Assembly: GCF_041296385.1 (NCBI RefSeq)
Contig: NC_091013.1
Span: 72,075,563 to 72,139,562, forward strand
From: Aphelocoma coerulescens
Taxonomy: Eukaryota > Chordata > Aves > Passeriformes > Corvidae
Direction: 5' to 3'
Length of the DNA: 64,000 nucleotides
Position 1 is the stretch's first letter; every line of letters starts with the position of its first letter. The position numbers and the translations under genes are program-made. Positions 12,501 through 26,504 of the stretch are shown here, in pieces. A model generated the notes under the pieces. That model ran no database searches, was not told the DNA's origin, and saw only the letters and a program-made list of their open reading frames with translations.

Positions 12501-14212
12501 AATTCTAAGCTCTTACTCACATACTTGTATATTGCTACTTAGGAACGGCTCAACATCTCAGTGTTCAGAGAACACTTGGAAATTACCTAATTCTATCTTG
12601 CTCTTACTTTAAATATTGTAGTGAGGATGGTGGTAGAAGCCACATGTGAGCAGCCTTGACTTAAACCCAGCAGCTAAAGCCCTGGGTAAGACAGGACTCA
12701 CATGAAGTTCAAATTTGCCTTTTTCAAACCCTGTGTACTGAAGAGAATTTAATGAGTAGTTCAGTAAGGATCTGCAGACAAAAATGCACCCAAATCAAGC
12801 ACCACAATAATTTCCAGATGAATTCATACAGAGTGAAATTTCTTAAGAGGACCTTTGGGAATAAAATATCCACATTTAGTAACAAGATTAATTGTTAGAT
12901 ATAAACTGTCCTGGCTTTAGCTGAAAGACTACAATGTGGGAAGCATATGTGATTTCTTCTGCAGAACAGCTCTTATCACCAAAAAGAGTATCTTTGCATC
13001 AGGTTTTGCATATAAAAAGAAATTATCAATGGAAATCAACCTGTGTGAACTCTGTTACCTTGTTTACACAGAATGTTCCCTTTAATTTTTTTTATAATGA
13101 ATAGTATTTCAAATGTATCATGTCAGATGAAGATACAATTACACCTTTCAGTTGCAATTAGTGCTATTTGTGCAAGCCCATTTGGTTTAGCTCTATTCTT
13201 GTGTAACCTTCATTGGCAAGAATTTTTCCAAACAACAAAAATGTCCCTTCGATACCTAACTTTTTTCATAAAATACAATCATTTATGTTCTTATAGCACA
13301 GCTCCCTTGGTGAAATGACATACTTACAATCACAAAGGATATTAAGCCTTTAACAGAAAAAAAAAAAAGGAAAGAAAGTGGTATGATAGCATTTCCAGAC
13401 AACACCTAGACTAAAAGTGCACGTGGCTAGAAATGCTCCTGGGCAGCGGGGATAGCTGGTCTGAAATGGCCCATCAGCCCATCTTTATCCTTCCAAAAAC
13501 TATTATCCCCCAAAAGAGGATGGATACTCCCAACTGCAACCTTGAATGTTCAAACTTTGGAGATATTCTAAGGAAATGTTTGGGAGAGTATCAACTTTCA
13601 TGGACCAAAGTTACACTGGCTGCCACTCCAACAGTTTAACTGGGAGGAGATCAGTGAGCGTTCAGGAACGCTCCCTGTCTAGTTTACCTGCATAGATGTG
13701 GCTGGGGGAATACAAGAAAATGTAGCTGATAAAACTGTAACTTTTTGGGATCCTGTGGATCAGGCTCCAAATCCCAATGGAATAAGCCTGAAAGGTAGGA
13801 ATCAACCACTGAATAGTAATGGCCTAGTACTTCTGAAATCTGAAATGCTTTTTCTCTGTTTTTTGGACTTTTGACTCTGGAAAAGAGCTTATGTACGAAA
13901 TACCCCAGCAAAAATACAAACATGCAAAAATACAAAAATACCTCATTCACATGGTATTTGTGGCTTCAGATTTTAAAACAACCAGAAATGGTCAGTGGAA
14001 TCCCCCAGACTGCAACTGAGTATCTTCTGCCCCATTTCTCGCATGGTACCAAAGCCAGAGTCAAACCCTGTGGGGAGAGGATGCAGTGCCTAGAGCACCC
14101 CATTACTTTCTGCATCAAAATGTCTTTTTCTGCCCAGCTGCCTAGAGCACCGTACAAGACAGGCTTTCATCCTCCAGATGCACCTGAACCTTGCATAAGT
14201 TCTTGGCAAGAA
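6563..14212. other. Unannotated AT-rich DNA, no gene seen
   Basis: About 7.6 kb without a recognisable repeat, RNA gene or convincing exon. Frames are up to about 115 codons (for example 9054-9401 on the minus strand, 10632-10976 on the plus strand, 11471-11818 on the minus strand), none family-like. A12 lies at about 13357-13368. A splice-like pair around 12610-12675 (acceptor 'attgtag', donor 'ctgggtaaga') has stops in all frames and is probably chance. Confidence 0.5.
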
Positions 14213-14508
14213 ATCATAGAATATCCGGAATTGGAAGGGACTCACAAGGATCACTGAGTCCAACTCCCGGCCCTGCACAGGACAGCCCAAGAGTTGCACC
14301 ACATTCTTGAGAGCATTTTCAAAAGATTCTTGAACTTCTACAAGGTTGGTGCCATGACCATTTCCTTGGGGAGCCTTTTCCAGTGCCCAGCTACCCTCGG
14401 GGTGAAGAACCTTTTCATAATTATCCAAGCTAAACCTCCCCTGAAACAGCTTCATGCCACTACCTCAGGTTCTGTCACTGGTCACTGGAGAGAAGAGATC
14501 AGTGCCTG
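14213..14508 (-). mobile_element. CR1 LINE, 3' end, reverse orientation
   Basis: A 5'-truncated CR1 copy on the minus strand. Read on the plus strand it starts with the reversed tail 'atcatagaatatccgg' followed by 'ttggaagggactcacaagga' and 'gagtccaactcc', then 'ggccctgcacaggac', 'ttggggagccttttccagtg', 'ctcggggtgaagaacctttt' and 'taaacctcccctga', and stops at 'agaagagatcagtgcctg'. It matches the same CR1 subfamily as the forward copy at 42.5 kb, so the two serve as an internal comparison. It is non-coding. The frames that cross it in either direction are artefacts of the repeat. Confidence 0.95.
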
Positions 14509-17500
14509 AATGTTCACAGCAAAACATCTGCTGTCTTCAAGAGACCAGGGGTTACTAATGCAGGTTAACTTTTTCAATCAAAATAGCCCTGTCACCCCAT
14601 TAAAATTCTATACATTTTTGGCAGGAAAGTTTCTATCTTGTTTTTTTCTTAAGTAGAGATGAGAAGAAGGGAGTTATGACAATGATAACTAAACATATTT
14701 TTAAAAAGTTAATTCTGAAAAAGCACTTTTAAAATAGATTTTAAATTTTTTTTTTTAACATTTTTCCCATAATCCAGTCAATGGTTTTTGACCAGCTTTT
14801 TATTTGACATTGCAGGACAAAGGGTCCAAGTCAGCTGGCATGAAGCCACACCATGACCAACAAAGAAAGTCCAAACCCTGTATTAGTAAGCCTCGTCCCA
14901 CAAAAGATGCAAGGACAACATCAGAGTGCTGAAGAATATTTGCAGAGACAGCAGAAGGAAAGCTGAGAGAAGGCAGGAAGGCAGGAAACAGTTCATCAAT
15001 CTCAATGGATAATGAGATTATTTGAAAAAAATAAAAAAGAAGAAGTCTTGAGAAATCCATTATTTGCAATGAAAGGACAAATAAAAGTAAAAGAAACTGG
15101 AATAGGCTGATAACCAGGAAAATGACAGGGAAGTACAATCATAGAAGAGAAGAAAATCACACCCACTTGCAAATAACAATTCTTGCCTTTCTAAAGCACA
15201 ACTGTAACTCACAGAAAACCCTTTGGACCTTGGAGAACTTGAAAAAAATTAAAGAAAACCAGAGTGTATACAACCAAGACTTAAGAAGTGAACGAAGCCA
15301 GGCTAAATAACTCCCTGATACAGCTTGTTTCCCAGTGTTTTGCTGAAAAGGACACTCTGGAGCAACCATATCCCTTTTTCATCTGATCCTAGATACTGAG
15401 AAGTTCTTCCCTCTCTTTACTCTCTTGCAGACCTCTCTTGCTCTAATTTTCTTTCCAATGAGATCCAGACTTTGACCCTTGCACCTACCTGGAAACCTAA
15501 GGAGAGAGCTCCTCAGCTCAGAGAGGTCCTAAGTGGGTTGGGGAGCATCTGTCTGCCCTGATGCACAATCAACCACCCTCAGCCATTTTCTCCACCAGCT
15601 CCCAGCCAGCCTGGCCTAGCCCTGACCTCCTTGGCAAGAGGAGTATTACAGTCAGCCAAGTCCTGGTTTAGCCCAATCCCTGTTTGATCACTGGAAGATT
15701 ATGTTAGGAGCTAGGAGATTTGCTATCTGAATACAGCATGTGAGCATTCAGGCTGGCTTCTGCCTTCCTGTTCTAATTACTCGATAATCACCATCAGCAC
15801 ACACACCTTCCACAGGCACCTCCCCTGCAAACGGTCCAAAGCTCTCCTGTCATCAGCCCTTGCCCTGTCCTTGGAAAAGGGATCACTGGGTGAGAAACTG
15901 TGGCATGAAGCCATTACCCTTATCATATACTGTGGGATGTTTTTTGAGAAAGACAAATGCAAGCAAAGTGATTAGCTGTGGCTGTGGCCTACAGAAATAA
16001 AACTGCTTCCTTCTGATAAGCAAAGTAACTGTTTTGAATGTGACTTCACCTTATTCTGAGCTGCTACACCAATCAGGGATGTTATCTCAGAGACAAGGAC
16101 AATAACGAAAATAATGTATTTCCATTACTTCCACGGAATCAATGTTATCTTGCTTAAAACCAGAAAGTTTTGCAAGAAAAGTCTGATGTCACATCTGGCA
16201 CTGGTGGCATCAGGCCATGTCTAGGTCTGTCCTTGTTCCAGCACTTGCTTTCTGTGGCAGTCAGTAAGCTCATAACACTTTTGTCTTGCCCTCGTGGAGT
16301 CATAACACCAGTAACAACTAAAACCTGAACACCTAACAGCTGGAATTGCTGGAATCAACTGATCATAGAGTAATTCCAAGTTTCTAATGTGATGCAGCCA
16401 AAACAAAAGCAAATGCAGTATTATGGAAGCCTTTTCAACACACTTACAAATTTAGATGTCTCTGTACAAAGCATTGGTGAGATACCAAGTGACCCAACTG
16501 GCAAGCCACGTTCAATGCAATATGCAGATAACGACATTTAAGGTAACTGAGGGAAACAAAAACCTGGTTTGGGAGAGGAGTAAAGAAAATGTGGCTTGTG
16601 TAGTCTAGTCAAACAAAAGCAGAGACAGACTGATCTCTCTCTCTCTAGGGGAGCATAAGGGGGTTAATCTAAGAAAAAACAGTATGAGAATGAGAAACAT
16701 GAGAGAAGGTATTTAAATTTGGGTCACAAAAACAAGTAAGTACAACATAGCAGTCAATGCATCTAGGTAGAAAATAAAAGACAATTCTCAGCCTTTAGAG
16801 CAGTGAGTTTTTGCTATCCAGGTATTTCAAAAACAGAAGATGGGAAAATTCAGAAGGGATTAGATGATGTGAAGCTTGTGGCAGGTGGTGTGGGACTCAT
16901 GGACTAGAAAGTTCCCTCCAGGTAGGTGTCATAGTGAAGCTCTACTAAGAAAAAGAAGACACAATTTGACTGTGCTGTTGGGAGTCCTTGGCTATCAACA
17001 ATCACAAACCTGCACACACAGCTCTGATGGGAGCAGGGCTCTTGGCATAGCTGCATCCATTTCGGAACTCTTGTACAGCCAGTACACAGATCCCTTAAAC
17101 ATCTTAGCAAGGCTCAGAATTGGAGTCCCTGTCCACACAGAGTCAATCTGCAGCTAAGCAAACATATTATAATGATCCTTCTCCATTATCAGAAACAATT
17201 ATTTGCTGCAAGAAGTCATTCCATTTTCTTTTTGGTCCTGTTTGGCACACAAAAAGATCAAAGTAACGTATTTAAGCAGAGAAAATTTGTAAAGAAGTCT
17301 AATCTCATTAAATTGGAGAGACCTCAGAGATCAACTATGACATAACCAATCCGAGGCAGAAGAATGTAATAAAATATATTACAGATATTTCACTTAGAAC
17401 TATAGATTAGTGAAGAGGTATTATTTGAAATGTTGCAGCACAATGTTAGGGTTGGGGGAAACAGGGAGAGATTTGCTTAATCTTTAGTGTTACAGGCCTT

Positions 17501-20500
17501 GCTCATTCCTGGCTCCACCTCAGTCTTTGTTAAAAGCAGTAAATTGAAGGTGTACCAAGTAATTTGTAAGACTGAATCTTTTATTGCTTTAGCACCTTTA
17601 TATTCATTGCTGGGGATGGATTCACACACTGTAGATGTCTTTCACCTGCTTGATTAGCATGGGCCACTAAGGATATCCAAGAAAAAACTGAATGAAGCGT
17701 AAGATCAAATTACAAAAAAACATAGAGGTGTATACTCCACTTCTTTTTGATTCGTGGTGAGCACCCTACAGACTTCTCTCTCCTATTTCACCCCTCACTT
17801 ACCCTGTGTGTTTAACTCACTTTTTTTTAGTCACAGGCTGTTCAAGACTCGCCAAAAGACTGTGGTATTTGGTCAAAGACTGTACAAAACCATTTGTGCA
17901 CTCCTTGTACTTCACACAGCAAGGTGCTGTTCTCAGCTGGATGCTCTGTGAGGTAATGTAATATAAATAGCAGCTGGAAAGTTAAGACAGAGCACTCAAA
18001 CATCACATCCAGCCTACTCCCTTTGCACAGACGTAGCTCAGGCATACAGGGCACCATCATGCTGTGAGGGAGCAACAGATTTAAATCATCTGTGATGCTC
18101 AGGCTTATCCTGTCTAAAGCTCTGTCATTCAGCTATTCAGTGGGAAGACATTTCACACTACACATCTCGGGATCATGTCAATTTTTCTACCCTTACATGT
18201 TGCTTAAGTCAACCCAAGCTGCTGTGACAACAGGCTGGTCCTGTACTAAAAGGAAAAAAGCTTAGAGAATCTGAAGCAAGGAACATATGTGAAAAAGAGC
18301 CCAAGTCCTGTAATCCAGAGAAGGGGCACCAGGCAGATGTTTGTGTGAGAAAAGGGGTCTCCAGAGCACTGAGCAAGAAGATGACAAAAAATACTGTTGA
18401 AAACTCTGTGGATGGGGACCTTAAATTTAAAACACCATTGGTACTAAAGCAGTTTATTAGTGGCTCATGTCCTATCTGCAATAACCTGTAACAACCTATC
18501 CTTTGTTTTTATATTGGCAAAAGTGACTAGAATCAAGATTTAGGATTTGATTTACTTGTGATTCATCACTCACAACACAACAATAGCAGCAGATTATCTT
18601 AGTTGTGTTTAAGACTAAAATCTCAATTGGCAATCTCCCAACCAGTCCAGTCTATTCCCTGTACCAGTGCACAGATCCAACAGGAGCTGCAATTCACTGC
18701 AGTCTGTTGTTATTAAAGGCCAGCATTTGTAAAGGCTATGATGAGAGGCTGGACTCATCTCACCTTTCTGCAAGCATCTACAGCTGAACTAGTCACCTAG
18801 AGTTCCTTTTACAAACAATAGAGAAAATTAAGTATTTTCAGGGCATGACTCATTCATATGTACCTAGCTCAGAATGAGATGAGTTGATTTTCAGTGCTGA
18901 GCTAAATGCTGCCTGAGGGGTGGTTCAGACCTAGACACCCGGCCAGAGTCTCAGGCTTGAAGGTCTAAACTCCAGTCTCTGGACTCCAGCCAATGTTAGT
19001 GAAGGGCAAATCACTTCATCTCTGTAGAGCAGAGTTTCTTTTCAACAAACTTTTGCTGCCCAAGAAGTAAGCATTGAATTTAAGCAAGTCATGCAGGCAT
19101 ATTCTGCAACCTACTGAGAGAAGAGGGCTCTTCTCGATGGAAATTCAAGTTAAACTTGTGGCCTGAATCATCATGACTCTTTAATACGGTAAAACTCAGG
19201 TAAATCTTGACTCCCTGATTTGCAACAGTATTTCCTACAGTTAGAATGTTGGATCCTATGGGCAGGGCTCTGGAAAAGGCTTTGAAAAACAGGTTTGACT
19301 CCTTCAAGGAAAACCACCACCCAGGCTTCTGGTAGCTGAATGTAAATTAGGCAGTCAAATAGTCTGTTTTGCAAAAGCACTTCTCTTCTTGCAGTTCAAG
19401 AGTTTGTCTTCTGTTGCAGAGCTGACTCAGTTTGTACCTTCCCTACTCTGGACTTAAAACCACACAGAGGAACAGATTCTCTGGGAAGCCACGCACTGGG
19501 AGCAGAGAGTTGCTGCACAAGGAACAGCTCTAATTCTCTGGGTCATCACTAATCGTGTCAGCATCATTCTGGCTCTACAGCACAGCTGCCCTCACTGGGG
19601 TAGGAAGCACCTCTTCAGTCAGTCAGGGTTAAGCAGACATTGCATTAAGAGCAAATTTTTGAGTTATGCTGTGCTAGAGCTCTAAGAGACTCATGCAAAT
19701 AAGGAAAACCTTTGCAAAATGCAAAGGTAACAAAAGAGGAAGAATACAGGTTTTATTTGGCCATTCATAAGAGGTTTCTAGGTTGACAGCAGTAGTCATT
19801 GTGATAAAAAACAGTGACTGTAGCCCTGAAGCAATTTAATAATCTAAGGTACTGAGTTGTGTAGTCTCATCTTACCTGTTCCTTTCTCAATTATGAGCAA
19901 TGATTTTTTTTTTTTTCCTGAAAAGTTATGTAGTAGCTTTGGGGTTTCAGTTGGGTGATATTTCTGAGCACAGTGTGCAAAATTCAGAGGTTTCTCCCAA
20001 GCAAGAACACCCTTCTCCCTCAGGACAGCAACCCTGCTTCAATTACAAGGTGCTTCTTGCTACTCCATAAATCTTACTTTTTCCATTTTATCCCACCCCA
20101 ACTTTCACAAATTCCCCTACTTTCCTCTGTTTCCACTCTTAGAGTCTTAAAAGACCTATTTTTCCACACAGTCATCCACTCCAAAACCATTTTTATCTTA
20201 TATAAACTCCCCAGTGTTCTGTAAACTCTTTCTTTTTTTTTCTCTCTGAAGGGATAACACGATGCTTCTTCCCTCTCTGAGGTTCCACCAGAGATTTTCT
20301 TTTTATCAATGAATATAGGTCAGTGAATTTAGACCATATGTGTTGCTCCACTGGGTGATTGTTCCATTTTTCAGTAAATAAAGCAGGACATCTGTCTTAA
20401 CAACACAAAAACCTAGAGGAGTTTTTTATATCAGACTGGTTTTGTACACCTTAAGTGTTAGAAGACCTTGAAGACTCAGCAAGTAACACAAAAGGTCAAA

Positions 20501-23500
20501 GAGAACCTATGGGCATTTTAATCTGAAATTATTCTTAATAAGAGCTCTGTAGATAAATCAATTTAAAAGGAACTGTTCTTTGATTAGATGTGGAATTGCA
20601 TCAGAATTCTGTGTTGGGAAGAAAATCATCATCAAGTAGAATCTAGTGAAGTCATGAAAGAAAAAACAGTTTAAACTTTAGTATTTCTAATATTTTGAAA
20701 CCACGACTATTTCTATTATTATTATTTTTACATTTCTGATGGCTGCATAGATTATGTTGGTATCTTTGATCAAATTCTTGATGTGTCTCCATGTGCAGCA
20801 TAAATATTTTTAACAGAGATAACCAATGCTGTATTTTTCATATGCTCATTACAACATAGTAAGTCTTTTATCTTAGTTACAAGTTACAAAGAAGTAACTA
20901 TGTCACAGTGACTTCTCTTAAGAAGAAAACATGGAGAAGTTAATCAATGTGTAAGAGTATTCACTCCATTTAAACTGCAGTGCCTGAGAGCAGTTACACC
21001 CAGAGTACAACCCACAGAGCATATTGTTAGTAAGCAGACTTCAACAAGCTTTGAGAGGAAAATTGTGTTAAAAAAAAGTTAGATTGTTTTAACGCCTTCT
21101 ATTAACCTTCACTTAATCCAGGCTCTTAAATCTGAAAATGGAAAAATCTCCAGAAAGTTCTGAAATAAATACTACAGTATACACAGATGGTGATGTTGGG
21201 GCAGAATGCCAGCACACAGAATCGCAGTGTTCGGCGAATCACAGGCAAAATAATTAATGGCATTTCTAGCAGCATAACACCCTGCAAACATACACACTGC
21301 CTCGTGGAGTACTTGTCAGCAGTATTAATCCGGGAAATAATTAGTCCCTGTAAAGTTCTTTCACACTCTTTCACCAGATGGCCAGGCAAGATCGTCAGCT
21401 AAAATCCTGCTGTTTCAGCACTGGAGAAAATGCCAAGGAGTGATGCTTTATGCTACCCTGTGTAAGGTCTGGGCACACTACACTGTGCTCACGGTTTCGT
21501 TCTCCCAGGTACTGCATAGCAGCACAACATGCTTCAGAGATCCCACCAGATCATTTTCTGAGCATCACTGCCAAGTGTGCTTCACACCCCAACATTTGCA
21601 AGCCACTCTGCAGAAAAGTTCTGCCATCTGCCAAAACACAGAACCTCTCTAAATGGAATTAGATCAGAATTTGTATATTTAGAAACAAGATTAATTCCAG
21701 AAGAGACAGCATAAAAAAAGATGTTAATAGTAGCTCACAATTAGAGTGGCCATCCAACTGTGTAGAAGCTCCAGCTTCACAATGAACTAACCTTCACTTT
21801 ATCACTTCACTTTGTTATTGACCAAACATTTAAGGAACTTCCCAGTGACACATTAACTGTTTCCACAAATAACCAATAGTGGTTTACTCTAAACAGGCTG
21901 TATGATCAGCTACTGATTTAATGGCAGCCTGGTCACACAGAAGCATACAGCTGGGGTAGGGCTATCCAGCAGAAATGCATGCGCTGACCCAGAATCACGG
22001 GCAAGCACAGCAATATGAAACATACCTTCTATTTTGTTTGGGGTCCCTGTATCCTAGAGCTAGCTCCAATACTGTGGAAGTCAGAGAAGAATAGTCTCTT
22101 CTTAGAAACTCAAGACCTGCTGAAAGACATAGATTACTGGATACAACATTTGACAATGTGTGTAAGACTCATAAGCAGCCGCACAGGGAATTCTGGAAAG
22201 TTAACACTTCTCCTTTGAACAAGGAGCGGTGAGCCTGATTTGGCTGACTATGGGAAAAAGAAAACAAAACAGGGCTCTGAGCAGCACTGCTGTGGCTGTA
22301 GCTGAGCCAGAATTTCCATTTCAAAGCCTGGTTTTCCATGTCCTACTTCTCCCTTATAAATACAAGCAGCAAGTTAAAACTTGGCCCAGAGAGTTCATCT
22401 GTCACGTTTAGGAATTAAAGATGGAATTAACTTGCTAAAAAAATTTGAAAAGGAAAAAAGATACTATTGTTAGTACAAATATATTTACAAAAAAATCTGC
22501 TGTTCTTTTGGGAAGGCTGTGGGGAAAGAGAAAGCCTTGGCTGCTTGGTTTTCAAGAGGTCAACAGCATGCCACAGCTGCACACTACTGCAAAGACAGTG
22601 ACTACAAAGCCCAAGATGGCTCTTCAGAGGTGTTTGTCTTTAGTACAAAGTCATCTCAGGTCTGGACATGAGAAAGGAACTTCAACTTTGCAGGTTCAGT
22701 GCTGACAGTCACCAAGTACGTGTTACAGGAAAAAAATTGTTCTCAGCTGTGCATCAGTCTAGCCTCAGTCAGAGTTAGCCTCAGCTGTTTGATATGTCAG
22801 AGGTTGGCCTGAAGGACACAGTTCAGTCAGCCAGTGACTGACTGACTGATACATCCAACCCTGCCTGGTAACATCCAAACGCTGGCTGGCTTTCCAGGGG
22901 AGGAGGAGTAAGCCTTCACAGAGGTTTCAGCTATCTAGCCCCCAGTGCAAGCACAGAACGTATTGATTCACCAGGATGTTCTATCGAAATCCCACAGAGC
23001 CCAACACAGTACTTCAGTCACTTAGGGTGAGCCTGAACTGCAGCACTCCTCCAGGAGCAGTGAACAAAGCAGATGGGCTTTTCCACGCAACTGCCTCCCG
23101 TCTGTTTGCTGGTCAGAGATGCAGAAGCTTTCAAGAACAAATACCACCATGCTACTTATCTGTGAAAACAGGGAAGTAAACAGAAGGGCACACGGTGCAG
23201 GATTAAAGCTACTTTACTCTTCTGTGCAGCTGCTTGTATCAGGTTACTCTTAACAGCATCCAGGCACCTTCCAATAGTCCATTAAGAGACGTGGCTAACG
23301 TCTGTTATCTATGGTTCACTCACTCCTCCACCCTGTTTGGTTATCCTATCAATGTGTGGCAAGTTTCCCACTTTATATGTAGCCACAACCTTAGCTGTCT
23401 TTGGCACATTAATCAGTAGGCAGCTGGCATTTTTCAATGGTACAAAGCTTTTCCCGTGGATAACAAAATCTAGCAATCAGCACTGCCCCCCACCTCACAG

Positions 23501-24149
23501 TCACTACTAAAACATGCCAAAGTAATCACTGGTGAGCTTTGGGGAGCACTGGAGATTAGGCCATGGGAGTGATCCTTTGAAGAGTCTGAACACTACAGCT
23601 GACATCTACAGTAACCATCAGGGAAATCCAGGGGCTCGTTTTCTCTGCAAGAGCAATGAACAATTCAGGCAACAAAGCAGTCAAAGAGGAGATAATTAAA
23701 GAAGACTTACTGAATAATTTATTTTGTGAAAATGAAGTTTAGTGTTTGGTGTTTCTTATTTAAGGAAAATGTCAGCACTTCAATGGAAGAAGTTGTTTTC
23801 TGAAGATACAGAGACGTGAGAAACACTAAAATATTAAGAAGTGCATTAGAAAACAGTGATTACATTTTAGGATTGTTTAAAAAAGTCATGACAACTCTGC
23901 TGTATTTTATAGCCATCCTGCCCAAGACAAATATTTGTTAATACATTAGCCTGGCTTGCAACATTTTCTACAACATGCAGAAATTTTAACAGGCTAATTC
24001 TAAAATCAGAATTGATTTCTCTAGAAAGCTCCATTTTTAGACTTTTCTATTGTTCTCCTACCATATAAAACCAGCATGGCTCTCAGCAAATATTTAGATT
24101 ATATTTGACCAAGGCTAAATTGTCAAACACCATTATGGTCACCTCACAA
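14509..24149. other. Unannotated DNA, no gene seen
   Basis: A 9.6 kb stretch with no confident gene or repeat. It contains T11 near 14746, a short (TC)n at about 16634-16646, T13 at about 19904-19916 and a (GACT)n-like tract at about 22833-22850. At 17310-17345, 'attggagagacctcagagat' resembles the reversed tail of a CR1 but is too short to call. All frames are 113 codons or fewer and show no family features. Confidence 0.5.
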
Positions 24150-24322
24150 ACAGGGACACAGGTAAGGCAGAGATGCTTAATGTTTTCTTTGCTTCTGTCT
24201 TCATCAGTGATCACAAGCTAAGAGGGTCCCAGTGCCCTGAGCTGAATGACCATGGCTGTGAGAACAATAAACTCCCAGTCAACCCTGAACTTGTGCAGGA
24301 TCTGCTGCTCCAGCTCAGGCCG
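24150..24322 (+). mobile_element. CR1 LINE, internal ORF2 fragment
   Basis: A short internal fragment of the CR1 ORF2 region in forward orientation. The landmarks are 'gggacacaggtaaggcagag', 'atgcttaatgttttctttgc', 'ttctgtcttcatcagt' and 'gtgccctgagctg', which in intact CR1 lie between the endonuclease and reverse transcriptase parts of ORF2. Both ends are lost, so this is an old, deleted copy rather than a simple 5' truncation. The apparent splice donor 'acaggtaagg' within it is ordinary CR1 sequence. Confidence 0.75.
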
Positions 24323-26258
24323 TGGTGTGTGGGGGAAAACCAATGGGTGTGAGGGTCTGAAGCAGAGAGCAGTCCCCAGCAAAGTGTTTCTCCTCCCAGT
24401 TTAGTTCCATTACTAGAGACAGTGGATGCTGGAGCAGTTGACATTTACGCCCTTTACCTGAATAAGGGAGATCATTGTAAAATACATCAGCAGAGAGATC
24501 AATCTCACCTAACTTTCCATGCCTACACTGTAGACACTACACCTAAATTTTTTACAATTTGGCCTTTCATATTAGCATTTACACTTATGTCACAGACTTT
24601 GGGCAGAAATAATCACAGTAAAAGCCTAAAATAATCCTTGTGTGGATCTCACTCTAGAAATACCAGTGTCTGTGTGCTGACTGAATGGAAATGCAAACAA
24701 CTGCTTCCAACAGGAACCTCAATATGTGCCTGCAATTAAGCATGATGAATGTCAGCCAGGGTGTGATGGGGTTTATAGCCAGCCTCACTAGGAACAGATT
24801 TAATGCTCACTGTAGCTGGAGCCCAGGAGAAAAGGAGTCTTGGCTACACGAGCCCTCAACATTTGCCATGACACTAGGTAGGCAGCAACCCTATGCCCAG
24901 TACCATGAGGTCAGGAACACAGGACCCTTTCAGTCCTTCACTGCTCCTTCAGGCAGAGGACCAAGACAGACCAGTGCTATACATCAGTTTTCAAAATGAG
25001 TTACCCTACCTTCGAGGGAAAAGGAGAGCACCTTTCACAGCACAACAGCTGCAGACAGGAATTTACATTAAATGATACTTTCAAGAATGGGGAGTGGGAG
25101 GAAAGGTTAGCTCAAGATTATGAGCAGCAGATAAACACCTTTTTTGTCAGATGAGAAACTGATTTTTTCCCCTTTATATCCATAAATATCATGGTAATAG
25201 TCACAGAAGTGTGATGCCATGGAATAAGGCATCTTCTCATCATGTCTAATTATGCATCCCTAAAATGAAGTTTCCTAGTTTGTTTGGGGCTTTTTTTTGT
25301 TGGGTGTTTTTTTTATTTTTTTGGCTGGGATAATTATCACATGAATTATCACTGCTTTTCACTCTGAAAATAGGAACTTATCAACTTCAATAAAAATCTG
25401 ATAAAACATGTGGCTCTTGTAAGGTACACTGATTCCTTTACTTGAATTTTTTTTTTTTCTGGAACATGTAATCGTAGTATCTGTATTTATTGTGGAATAA
25501 ACTCAGCAATGAATGGCATAAAATGAACAGAAGAGTGTAGTCACAAAGCATTCAGTCACACATTTTACTCATTTGTACACTGTTTATCTTCTGGTATATG
25601 TCACAAGAAGTAATCATTTAAATAAACAACTTCTTTAGTAGGTAATAAAACGTTACTGAGTTTCCAGTCTCACAACATTTGCTACAGCTATAAATCAGAT
25701 TATTCTAAGCTTGTACTGATTTGCAGCACTGGGAGGCATTTTAGAAATGCCACAGTTGAAAGGGAGGCACTGGATTTTTGTTTCTCTATAGTGTCTGTCT
25801 CTGCAGCAATCCCAAGAAGGCCATGGGTGTTTGGAAACGTGCCTGTGCCTTTTCAGCTACATCAGCTGTTATAATATGCAATGTTACCTCTCCTGCAAAC
25901 CTTGCCTAACTTTTATATTGCCCAATCTTTTAAATGAGCATAAACCACTTTCAGATGTCAGTTACGGTTATTGCTGGAAGTGTTCTGCTGTAAATTACCA
26001 AACACAGAGCACTGGGAAAATCTGCCAAGAGGTGACACAAAAATGACTGATCAACACTGGCATCCCAGACGCAGAAGAACAAAGCAACAAAAGGAGCATC
26101 TCTTATTATACTAACCTCTCCAGTTTTGAGGTGCATTTGGTGCATCTCTCTAATTAGAGATGACAGCCTACAACTGGCCCTGCCACCTTCTGCTTCTAGG
26201 CTCCAAGAGGAAGGAAAGGCAGAAGCTTGTCACCCCTTTTGACTGATCTCTCTACTAG
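24323..26258. other. Unannotated DNA with T-rich tracts
   Basis: No gene seen. T-rich low-complexity sequence lies at about 25291-25325, and a T12 run at about 25447-25458. Frames are 104 codons or fewer. Confidence 0.5.
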
Positions 26259-26504
26259 AGTCTTCTCTTTTGAGGAAGATGATGACATCCGTGAGGAAGA
26301 TAGGGGTGCTCCTGATCCTGAAGGACTAAGCTGGCCACTAACTTCCTTTGGTGAATCTCTGTCTCCAGCTCATGTGCTCCACCCCACAGACTGTGTGCTG
26401 TCCCAGGAATGTGAGGAGGACTGGATGCTCACCAGTCCCTTGGGAAAGGGATTTCACCGTGCTCTAGGATGCGTGACACCTGACAGCTCAGCGGATGCCT
26501 CAGG
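26259..26504 (+). other. Candidate coding exon (unproven), 246 bases
   Basis: An exon-like segment open in one frame across its whole length. A pyrimidine-rich acceptor ('gatctctctactag') precedes it and a moderate donor ('cagg|gtgatt') follows; the frame stops three codon positions beyond. The implied 82 codons are acidic at the start (FEEDDDIREEDR) and then rich in S, P, L, D and W (DWMLTSPLGKG). Codons favour a purine first base. The exon would be symmetric, starting with the third base of a codon and ending after the second. I do not recognise the protein. It could equally be a chance frame: no conservation or RNA can be seen from here. Confidence 0.22.

Noticed and set aside
12610..12680. 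Acceptor-donor pair ending at 'ctgggtaaga'
   Set aside because: All frames stop within the segment and nothing else supports an exon.
13871..14257. 128-codon plus-strand frame and its 121-codon opposite (14090-14455)
   Set aside because: Both run into the CR1 at 14213-14508; no independent coding signal.
17310..17345. Possible CR1 tail ('ggagagacctcagagatc')
   Set aside because: Too short, and the flanks do not continue as CR1.
24161..24170. Strong-looking splice donor 'acaggtaagg'
   Set aside because: It is ordinary CR1 ORF2 sequence, not a site of a host gene.
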